A stretch of 13,950 nt of DNA from JBBQWZ01 sp038210135. Lineage in GTDB: Bacteria; Acidobacteriota; Terriglobia; Bryobacterales; Bryobacteraceae. The position numbers and the translations under genes are program-made. The stretch is from positions 1 to 13,950 of the forward strand of contig JBBQWZ010000068.1 of NCBI GenBank assembly GCA_038210135.1. The letters are read 5' to 3'. The notes below the pieces were generated by a model. It did not search any database and was not told the DNA's origin. It saw only the letters and a program-made list of their open reading frames with translations. This document shows positions 1 to 6,204 of the stretch, one piece after another. The first letter of the stretch is position 1. Every line of letters begins with the position of its first letter.

Positions 1-1
1 G

Positions 2-184
2 GCGCGGAGCGAGTTGCGCACCATCATCCCTCCAATGCTGCTAGACGCCTGGGCTGCTGCAGTCGGCCGATCTGCGTTCGTTACATCCACAGTCGCAGAG
101 ATCACAGGTGAACCGGCACGGACATTCTTCGACTGGGCCACCTATCACGCTGCGGAGTTTCGGGGGTCGCGATGTTACAAATAG
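2..184 (+). CDS. C-terminal fragment of an NmrA/SDR-like NAD(P)-binding protein (partial, cut by window edge)
   Basis: An open frame runs from the window edge to a TAG at 182-184 and gives 60 residues. It contains PPMLLDAWAAAVG, a VTSTVAEITGEPARTF block and DWATYHAAEFR. This is the usual ending of NmrA-type NAD(P)-binding proteins of the atypical short-chain dehydrogenase group (azoreductase-like or sugar-epimerase-like), where a 'TG.PARTF..WA..HA..F' tail follows the Rossmann core. The nucleotide-binding GxxGxxG motif would lie upstream of the window, so the catalytic type cannot be judged. The frame is independent of the sulfur genes and is separated from the next gene by about 370 bases. 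Recognition rests on the tail only; family call moderately sure, substrate unknown. Confidence 0.6.
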   Translation, partial: ARSELRTIIPPMLLDAWAAAVGRSAFVTSTVAEITGEPARTFFDWATYHAAEFRGSRCYK

Positions 185-238
185 ATACGACTGCAGTCCA
201 CCGGCGGACGAAGTTTTTGCGGAGGACAACTAGGGCAT

Positions 239-265
239 CATCGGAAGACGCTGCGCCTTCCGATG
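239..265 (+). terminator. Perfect 9-bp inverted repeat, possible terminator of the NmrA-like gene
   Basis: CATCGGAAG at 239-247 is mirrored exactly by CTTCCGATG at 257-265 across a 9-base loop, 54 bases after the stop codon of the NmrA-like gene. No run of T follows, so this is not a textbook intrinsic terminator; position is the main argument. Confidence 0.3.
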
Positions 266-457
266 TTCCTGTTTCACCAATTCGTCAGCCCTTCGCGGAT
301 CGCAACGGGCAGGTACTTATTGTGACCAGCGCTCCAGCGGATTCGAGGCCGAGACTTACTGGAGCGTTGTAGGCGATCACGCCAGCGCTCTCAAGCCGCG
401 CCGAGTTTACCCGAAATCGAATTGCGCCATAGATCTCGCACCGTTTTTCCACCACTA

Positions 458-486
458 CGCACCAGCGACTTTTGTCGCATGGTGCG
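458..486 (-). terminator. Strong 12-bp stem-loop downstream of the TIGR03437 gene
   Basis: CGCACCA (458-464) pairs with TGGTGCG (480-486), and GCGAC (465-469) pairs with GTCGC (474-478), around a TTTT loop with a single bulged base at 479. It lies 65 to 93 bases past the stop codon of the minus-strand TIGR03437 gene. There is no U tract on either side, so it may act as a bidirectional hairpin, an mRNA 3' end stabiliser or a factor-dependent terminator. Confidence 0.42.
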
Positions 487-551
487 CGCTTTAGCAGCCT
501 TGTTCGAACTGCATGCGGCAGGCTATCGTCAGCGCCCGTTGATCGGTCGCC

Positions 552-2150
552 TTACTGATAAGTAACCGGAATTCTCGTCCCCACCTGAGCAAACACCGCG
601 CCCAGATCGAGTCCCGGTGCACTAAAACGCGATGGGATAGTGACCGACGTTACACCGAGGTCTCCAGTTACTGGTGGTAGCGCGAGCAAAATGGAAGGCG
701 GCACCGTGAAGGTTCCGGCACCTACGGGAGCGGCACAATAGAACTCTACTTTATGATTTGTGGGAGCGGGGACGACCGCAGATCCTCGGATCACAACGAA
801 CTCACCCTGCGAACCTCCACTCCAGGTCACGGTAACGCCTTGCGTACGATTAATGGTGGGAATCGCGCTCATGTTCGTCCAAATGACGGGGGACGGCAGG
901 GCGACGGAAGCGTTGCTGAAGGCTCCCACTGATGCCGATCCAGTGCCGCTAAACGTAAACGTGCCTCCGCCGGCGGGAATAAAGCCAGTAGGCAGCGGCG
1001 TCTTGTAGTCACCCACCGAACCGTTTTTCAAGGTGTTGAGCATTGCGGACACTGCACCGCCGGATCCAGAGACCCCGATAGAGGAACCAGCGTTCAGGTG
1101 GACAGGATTCGCGCCCGCCGAAAATATCTGGCAACTGCCGTAGGAAATGAAGCCGTGCAGGGGCGGCTCGATGTTGAACTCCCCCGCGGTGTAGCTCAGG
1201 AATCTGCCCCTCAACTCCCCGCGAAGGGTGTTCTTAACCAAGTCGTTCTCCTGGTCGAGGAAGATCGTGCCGACGTTGATCGTACCCTTGTTTCGAACTG
1301 CCTGTAATTGAGCGGGAGTGAATTCGGTATTGGGGTCCGAACAGGTACCGCCAGCGTTCGGCGCAATCGGCACCGTGGTGGAATTGCTGACGATTGTCCC
1401 ACTCACGACGATTGAAGATACATAGCATCCGGTCGGCACGCCTTGTGGAATGGTCACATTAATCTGGTCCAACCCAGGAAATTGAGATCTGCCGCGGTAG
1501 GTGATGTTTCCGGCGATTCCACCGATAAACACCTGCAGGGGGATGTTCGTCAGATTATTCTGCTTCTGAGGAAAGATGCGATCGTCATTGGCGGGATCGG
1601 CGCCCAAGCCGGTGCCGTAGAGCACAATGGTTTGTCCGGCGCTGGTGGAGTTGGTTGGTGTCAGAAACTTGTTGTTTGCGTCAAACCCGGCCACGGTCGC
1701 ATATCCGGCATTATTCGCGGTCAGGATACCGAAAGCACTGGCAACGACTTTAAGAGGAGCGGGCGCGCCGACTTGGTTATTGTTCGTAACCGTAATCGTC
1801 CCGGTGCCAACGGGCACGGTAGCTGGTAAGATTCCGGCAATCTGCGTCGCCGAAACGTAGTAGAGCGGCACCGCGGCAGTCCGTCCGCCGACAGCTACCG
1901 AGACACTCACACCGTTCAGGGTTAATGGAACGCCCGGAGCAGCGCTGGATTGCAAAACAGGAACCGTGACCGTGGAGAGGTTAGATCCGAAGATCACAAA
2001 AATAGAACCGGGCGCGATGCCATAGTTCGGCACACCTGGCAGTGTGTAGCTGTAGTTATTCTCGACCGCGGTAATGGATGGTGGCTGCGCCAGAAGCACG
2101 ATCGCACCGAAGACACTGCCGACCAATAATGAAATCACCCGTAACGTCAT
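552..2150 (-). CDS. Secreted protein with a TIGR03437 ('Solibacter') N-terminal domain
   Basis: A 532-residue exported protein. Residues 1-22 form a Sec signal peptide (MTLRVIS, then a hydrophobic stretch to VLLAQ). Residues about 25-265 match the TIGR03437-type domain abundant in Solibacter-like acidobacteria, recognisable by NYGIAPGSIFVIFGSNLS, VPLYYVSATQIAGILP and GQTIVLYGTGLGAD; the domain is built of IPT/TIG-like beta sandwiches. Residues about 270-532 are Gly/Ser/Thr/Val-rich and probably beta-structured, with no motif I recognise. This family normally carries the domain at either end of large extracellular proteins; its role is unknown. The ATG is the only start that keeps a full signal peptide. 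It is transcribed away from the sulfur operon, and a promoter-like sequence sits directly before the start. Surface or secreted location is well supported; molecular function is not. Confidence 0.85.
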   Translation of the reverse strand: MTLRVISLLVGSVFGAIVLLAQPPSITAVENNYSYTLPGVPNYGIAPGSIFVIFGSNLSTVTVPVLQSSAAPGVPLTLNGVSVSVAVGGRTAAVPLYYVSATQIAGILPATVPVGTGTITVTNNNQVGAPAPLKVVASAFGILTANNAGYATVAGFDANNKFLTPTNSTSAGQTIVLYGTGLGADPANDDRIFPQKQNNLTNIPLQVFIGGIAGNITYRGRSQFPGLDQINVTIPQGVPTGCYVSSIVVSGTIVSNSTTVPIAPNAGGTCSDPNTEFTPAQLQAVRNKGTINVGTIFLDQENDLVKNTLRGELRGRFLSYTAGEFNIEPPLHGFISYGSCQIFSAGANPVHLNAGSSIGVSGSGGAVSAMLNTLKNGSVGDYKTPLPTGFIPAGGGTFTFSGTGSASVGAFSNASVALPSPVIWTNMSAIPTINRTQGVTVTWSGGSQGEFVVIRGSAVVPAPTNHKVEFYCAAPVGAGTFTVPPSILLALPPVTGDLGVTSVTIPSRFSAPGLDLGAVFAQVGTRIPVTYQ

Positions 2151-2156
2151 ACCCGC

Positions 2157-2186
2157 ATTCTAGGTCCCCAGCGAGGAGCGTTGCAA
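2157..2186 (-). promoter_or_regulatory. Promoter-like sequence with the -10 box six bases before the ATG
   Basis: On the minus strand TTGCAA (2181-2186) and TAGAAT (2157-2162) are 18 bases apart, a good sigma-70 spacing. The TAGAAT ends six bases before the ATG at 2150, so transcription from it would begin at or next to the start codon and yield a leaderless mRNA. No good Shine-Dalgarno sequence is seen; GGGGA further upstream would be the only candidate. Confidence 0.38.
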
Positions 2187-2234
2187 GAAAAACTCCAAAA
2201 CTTGTGCGGAATCCCCTGCACTCAGCTTACCCAG

Positions 2235-2415
2235 GTCAAGGTGACCTATTTTCCGATGCGCGGCCGCAGCGACCGTTTTTGTGATCGCGGCGTAGACGAA
2301 ACCTGTCCCTAGCAGGAAGAAGACCGAGCCAAAGAATCAGGAGTGGAGTCACCAGCGCTCCACCACCCAGTCCGGTCCATCCGATCAGCAGACCCGCCGG
2401 AAAGCCCACTGCCAT
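2235..2415 (-). pseudogene. N-terminal remnant of a tauE/safE-type sulfite/sulfate exporter
   Basis: Six bases after the PHP stop codon an ATG (2413-2415) opens a frame starting MAVGFPAGLLIG followed by TGLGGGALVTPLL, the first Gly-rich motif of the TauE/SafE membrane exporter family (COG0730). Compared with the second copy (10374-11108), seven bases are missing in the segment that should encode ATAVGTDLVYAA. The frame then shifts; the continuation ITKTVAAAAHRKIGHLDL is readable in another frame as far as about 2235, where similarity ends. The whole C-terminal half is absent. The spacing shows that an intact tauE once followed cysD, cysNC and PHP in the same operon. The product cannot be functional. 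Confidence 0.75.
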
Positions 2416-2420
2416 CAGAT

Positions 2421-3281
2421 TCAGGCACGCCTGCGTGGGATCGTTTCCGCGAGCCGGCGCAGATCGCTAAGCACCGACCGTGGAACACTCACATTCCCGT
2501 CGATCCCGGCGCCCAAACAGACGGCCGGCTTGACGGTTCCGTGAAAATCCGAGCCGCCCGTGACTGCGAGATCCAGTTGCCGGGCGAGATCGCGGTACTG
2601 AATGCGGTCGCTGGCAGTGTGATCGCTGTGAAAGACCTCGATCGCCTGGAGGCCGAAAGCGCGCATTTCAGTCAATGCGCAAACAAATGCGGCCGAGTCC
2701 CGGCTGAATCGGCAAGGATGAGGTAATGACGAGACGCCCCGCGCGGCGCGGATCCGCTTGACGCTCTCGGCGAAGCTGGGCTCATCGCGCGGAGCGTAGC
2801 AGGAGGCGCTCTCATCCAGGAATTCATCGAATGCGTGTTGAATCGACTTGGCGTATCCTCGCTCCACCAGCGCGGCGGCGAAATGGGGACGCCCGATTAG
2901 CTTCCTGCCGTGTCGGCGAACCTCATCCAACGTGATTAGCATGCCCTTGGCATTCAGCCGTTCCAGCATTTCGAGATTGCGCTCATGTCTCGAGGCCTGT
3001 AATCGAGTGATCCAGTTCACGAACTCGGAATCTGGCTCGCCATCTAGGAAATATGCGAGCAGATGCACCGAGCGGCCGTGAAACTTGGTCGACAATTCGA
3101 TTCCCCAGACGAGCTCAACGCCGAGCGCAGCGGCGGCCGACGCGGCCTCCGCGTACGCGCCGAATGTGTCGTGATCCGTAATGGACAACGCCTCGAGGCC
3201 GATTCGAGCAGCGGCGGCAATCAATTCTCTCGGCGAGAAGCTGCCATCGGACTCGGTCGTGTGTGTATGCAAATCGATCAT
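2421..3281 (-). CDS. PHP-domain phosphoesterase, YciV/RnaAM-like; candidate PAP 3'-phosphatase
   Basis: A 286-residue protein of the polymerase-and-histidinol-phosphatase (PHP) fold. Metal-binding motifs are all present: MIDLHTH at 1-7, D12, ITDHD at 34-38, E62, H73, RPHFA at 131-135, SLPHP around H188, and GGSDFHG at 242-248. The order and the insert containing GRPHF match the YciV/RnaAM and 3',5'-nucleotide bisphosphatase group rather than DNA polymerase PHP domains. Members of that group remove the 3'-phosphate from 3',5'-bisphosphonucleotides such as pAp or trim short RNA 5' ends. The start chosen is the ATG at 3279-3281 because it overlaps the cysNC stop as ATGA and puts the metal motif at the N-terminus; a farther ATG at 3302 would add seven unrelated residues. 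In this operon the natural substrate would be PAP, the by-product of the neighbouring sulfotransferases (inference). Confidence 0.88.
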   Translation of the reverse strand: MIDLHTHTTESDGSFSPRELIAAAARIGLEALSITDHDTFGAYAEAASAAAALGVELVWGIELSTKFHGRSVHLLAYFLDGEPDSEFVNWITRLQASRHERNLEMLERLNAKGMLITLDEVRRHGRKLIGRPHFAAALVERGYAKSIQHAFDEFLDESASCYAPRDEPSFAESVKRIRAARGVSSLPHPCRFSRDSAAFVCALTEMRAFGLQAIEVFHSDHTASDRIQYRDLARQLDLAVTGGSDFHGTVKPAVCLGAGIDGNVSVPRSVLSDLRRLAETIPRRRA

Positions 3282-5086
3282 GCGGGCCGCCCGGCAAGCC
3301 ACGCGTGAATGGCATTCACAACTTTCGCCGCGCTCTCGGCAAGCGTTTCACAATCGGTAAGGCATTCGACATCCGGAGACTCCGGGGCTTCGTACGGATC
3401 GTCGATACCGGTCACACCGCGAAGCTCGCCCGCCCTCGCTCGGCGGTACACGCCTTTCAGATCGCGCTGCTCACAAACGCTCAGCGGAGCGTGAACGTAC
3501 ACCTCGAGGAAATTGCCGATCTTGCGTCGAATTTCGGCGCGGACGGCCCGATATGGCGAGATCGCCGAGACCAGCACAATCACTCCGTTGCGCGTGAGCA
3601 GATCCGCCACAAAGCCAATGCGGCGGACGTTCTCATCGCGGTCTGCTTTGCTGAAACCTAAACCTTTGCTCAAATGCAGTCGCACAACGTCCCCGTCAAG
3701 CCACTCAACCTTGCGCCCTTGGGCCCACAGCTTCTCCTGGACCGCTTGACTTATGGTCGTTTTCCCGGCGGAACTGAGTCCCGTAAGCCAGACCGTCAAG
3801 CCCTGGCATGTGCTTGGTCCCTCCGAGACCGCTGGCCGGTTCTCGTCGGGTTTGTCCAGCGTAATCATACCCGCCGCCACGGTTTCGTTGCCTGCGGATT
3901 CGACAACAATAAACGCGCCCGTAGCGTGATTCGCGGAGTAAGGATCAAAGATCAACGGCTGATGCGACTCCATCTCAACTTCACCGAATTCGTTGACGGA
4001 TAGAGTATTCGCAGGCAGTCGATCCAACGTCGTGGGATCGATCAGCGCGTGCACCCGGACGATTTTAGCGTGGACGTAACGGGTGGTATGTTTAACGAGG
4101 TAAGGATGATCCAGCTGCAGCGGACGACTGCTGAGCCATAACAAATTTGCTGTGACTCGCTCGGCGACTGAAGGCAACCCGCGCTGGTTGACAAGCATAT
4201 CGCCGCGGCCGACGTCGATTTCTTCTGCGAGTGCCAGCGTCACAGAAAGCGGAGAGGACGCCGACTCCAACTCCTCGTCGCCGATTCGAATGGAAGTTAC
4301 GGAAGTGGCTCGTCCGGAGGGCAGGACGATCACCGGGTCTCCTGGTCGAATTACACCGGAAGCAATCTGGCCGGCATAACGGCGCGCGCCGCCCGGAGAG
4401 CGCAACACGAACTGCACCGGGAAACGAAGGCTCTCCAAATCGCCGTTCGTGGGAATGGGCACGTTTTCCAAATGTTCAAGAAGGGACGGCTGGCCATACC
4501 ACGGAGTGCGGTCGGAGCGCAGAACGATATTGTCGCCATGGAGCGAGCAGGTGGGCACGAAGAACGGCGCAGGACAGCCGAGCTTTGAAGAAAACTGTGT
4601 GAAGTCGCGCTCAACCCGACGGAATGCGTCCTCGCTGAATTGCACCGTGTCCATCTTGTTGATAGCCACGGCGAAAGAGCGGATACCTAGTAGCCAAGCG
4701 ATGACCATGTGACGGCAGGTTTGCGGCAGGACACCTTTTCGCACATCCATCAGCAGGATAGCCAGCGAGGCGGTCGAGGCTCCGGTCGCCATATTACGCG
4801 TGTATTGCTCATGTCCGGGCGTGTCAGCGATGATGAACTTGCGCCGGGCCGTCGCAAAATAGCGATAGGCTACGTCGATCGTTATCCCCTGTTCTCGCTC
4901 TGCTCGCAAACCATCGGTAACGAGCGAAAAATCAATTCCGCGAGTTCCGTTGACTGCCGAGGCGGTTCGAATCGAAGCGAGCTGGTCCTCATAAATCGCG
5001 TTGGCGTCGTGCAACAGCCTGCCGATCAACGTGGACTTGCCGTCATCGACACTGCCTGCGGTCAGAAATCGCAACAACTCCGGCAC
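3278..5086 (-). CDS. cysNC: Bifunctional sulfate adenylyltransferase subunit 1 / adenylyl-sulfate kinase
   Basis: A 602-residue fusion that makes PAPS. The CysN half (about 1-415) is an EF-Tu-like GTPase: Walker A GSVDDGKS at 11-18, DTPGH at 88-92 and NKMD at 143-146, followed by the beta-barrel domains. With CysD it drives APS formation from sulfate and ATP by GTP hydrolysis. The CysC half (about 428-602) is APS kinase: P-loop GLSSAGKTT at 436-444, LDGD at 463-466, DRDENVRRIGFVA at 482-494, SAISPYRAVR at 507-516 and KGVYRRARAGE at 544-554. Length and order are typical of CysNC/NodQ. Translation starts at a GTG four bases after the cysD stop, behind GGGAGGGG located within the cysD end, and the stop overlaps the PHP start as ATGA, so the three genes look translationally coupled. 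A diverged broken copy lies at 11916-13509. Confidence 0.95.
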   Translation of the reverse strand: MPELLRFLTAGSVDDGKSTLIGRLLHDANAIYEDQLASIRTASAVNGTRGIDFSLVTDGLRAEREQGITIDVAYRYFATARRKFIIADTPGHEQYTRNMATGASTASLAILLMDVRKGVLPQTCRHMVIAWLLGIRSFAVAINKMDTVQFSEDAFRRVERDFTQFSSKLGCPAPFFVPTCSLHGDNIVLRSDRTPWYGQPSLLEHLENVPIPTNGDLESLRFPVQFVLRSPGGARRYAGQIASGVIRPGDPVIVLPSGRATSVTSIRIGDEELESASSPLSVTLALAEEIDVGRGDMLVNQRGLPSVAERVTANLLWLSSRPLQLDHPYLVKHTTRYVHAKIVRVHALIDPTTLDRLPANTLSVNEFGEVEMESHQPLIFDPYSANHATGAFIVVESAGNETVAAGMITLDKPDENRPAVSEGPSTCQGLTVWLTGLSSAGKTTISQAVQEKLWAQGRKVEWLDGDVVRLHLSKGLGFSKADRDENVRRIGFVADLLTRNGVIVLVSAISPYRAVRAEIRRKIGNFLEVYVHAPLSVCEQRDLKGVYRRARAGELRGVTGIDDPYEAPESPDVECLTDCETLAESAAKVVNAIHAWLAGRPA

Positions 5087-5090
5087 CAGG

Positions 5091-6086
5091 TTAGAAGTAC
5101 CCCTCCCGTTTTTTTAGTTCCATCGATCCATCCTGGTCATGATCAATGATGCGATTCTCACGCTCAGACCGCACCGTCGTTTGCAATTCCTCGATGATCT
5201 TGGTCACAGTATCAGCGCCGGAACGAATCGCGCCCGAGCAGTACGTGCATCCGAGCGTGCGCATACGACACAGCACTCGTTGAGGAACTTCGCCGGCGTG
5301 CAACGGCGGGTCATGCTCCACCGGGATTAGCGTGTTTCCACGCACGAGCACGTCTCGCTCCTTTGCAAAATACAGCGGGACGACGGGAATGTTCTCGACT
5401 TCGATGTATTGCCACACGTCGAGCTCGGTCCAGTTAGAGAGCGGGAACACGCGCATAGTTTCGCCGTTCTCAATGCGGCCATTGAACAGGTTCCACAATT
5501 CGGCGCGCTGGCTTCGAGGGTTCCATTGACCGAATGAATCTCGAAGGGAATAGATACGCTCTTTGGCGCGGGAGCGTTCTTCTTCGCGCCTAGCGCCGCC
5601 TATCGCCGCGTCGATGCGATTGTCGCGCAAGGCATCGAGCAGGGCTCGCGTCTTCAATTGTGCGCAACAGTTGGCAGTCCCTAGCCGGAATGGAGTTGCG
5701 CCTTCGCTCACCGCCTTGGTATTCGTGTGAACGATCAACTTCAAGCCAAGTTGCTGACAGGTTCGGTCTCGAAACTCGATCATCTCGCGAAATTCGAAAG
5801 TGGTATCAATGTGCAGCAGCAGAAATGGAACCGCGGCCGGCGTAAAGGCCTTCTGTGCCAGGCGCAACAAGACGGAAGAATCCTTGCCGACGGAATAAAG
5901 CAGTGCCGGTCGGGAGAACTCCGCGGCTACCTCGCGAAGGACGTGGATGCTTTCCGCTTCGAGCATCCGCAAATGGTTCGAAATTGACGCTTCGGACTCT
6001 CTCACGAACACTTGCGCCACCACCTGATTGAGCCGGGGTAAGCCAGAGACAATCGAAACGGTATGATGGTGGGTACGAACGAGCAT
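5091..6086 (-). CDS. cysD: Sulfate adenylyltransferase subunit 2
   Basis: The small ATP sulfurylase subunit, of the PP-loop ATP pyrophosphatase fold. It shows the family start LEAESIHVLREVAAEFS (42-58), the PP-loop SVGKDSS (65-71), LLHIDT, a GGARREEERSRAKER block (163-177), the FPLSNWTELDVW block (214-225) and the standard ending GSMELKKREGYF. It forms the heterodimer with CysN that adenylates sulfate. The frame as given is 331 residues, about 30 longer than E. coli CysD; the true start may be a GTG at residue 28, twelve residues before the conserved block, because the first 27 residues look unlike the family. The C-terminal region has GCTYCSGAI, a CxxC where the E. coli protein has GCWPLTGA. 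It is the first gene of the operon. Confidence 0.93.
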   Translation of the reverse strand: MLVRTHHHTVSIVSGLPRLNQVVAQVFVRESEASISNHLRMLEAESIHVLREVAAEFSRPALLYSVGKDSSVLLRLAQKAFTPAAVPFLLLHIDTTFEFREMIEFRDRTCQQLGLKLIVHTNTKAVSEGATPFRLGTANCCAQLKTRALLDALRDNRIDAAIGGARREEERSRAKERIYSLRDSFGQWNPRSQRAELWNLFNGRIENGETMRVFPLSNWTELDVWQYIEVENIPVVPLYFAKERDVLVRGNTLIPVEHDPPLHAGEVPQRVLCRMRTLGCTYCSGAIRSGADTVTKIIEELQTTVRSERENRIIDHDQDGSMELKKREGYF

Positions 6087-6204
6087 GGGTGAAAGCGCGT
6101 TTCGACGAAAGTATTGGCTACAGACATAGCGACTCAGATTTCATTTTAGAAGCATTTCGTGCATAAGGGCGGGTCGCGCCGCGCCGAAGACGTTCCAGCC
6201 ATCT
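6087..6204. promoter_or_regulatory. Divergent intergenic region between cysD and the GH57 gene
   Basis: These 118 bases separate two operons pointing away from each other and must carry at least one promoter for each unless the cysD start is farther downstream. A TAAAAT on the minus strand (revcomp of ATTTTA near 6140) could serve as -10 for cysD, but no good -35 partner is seen. No operator palindrome is evident. A shared control region is inferred from geometry only. Confidence 0.35.

Larger units (their letters stand above)
185..551. other. Intergenic region between convergent genes
   Basis: No convincing gene is seen in these 367 bases. Short frames exist on both strands but lack ribosome binding sites and resemble no family I know. 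The stretch lies between the ends of two convergent genes (the NmrA-like tail on plus and the TIGR03437 protein on minus) and holds two stem-loops, listed separately, that suit transcription termination. Confidence 0.5.

Noticed and set aside
172..372. 66-codon plus-strand frame after the NmrA-like tail
   Set aside because: Overlaps the NmrA-like stop, has no ribosome binding site, low-complexity Arg/Pro/Ser composition and contains the hairpin at 239-265; probably chance.
1443..1829. 128-codon open frame on plus inside the TIGR03437 gene, and similar frames at 760-1008 and 1627-1860
   Set aside because: Shadows of the GC-rich minus-strand gene; no ribosome binding site and no family resemblance.
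3282..3302. Earlier ATG for the PHP gene
   Set aside because: It would add MACRAAR before the metal motif and lie deeper in cysNC; the ATGA overlap at 3281 is better and is conserved in the second copy.
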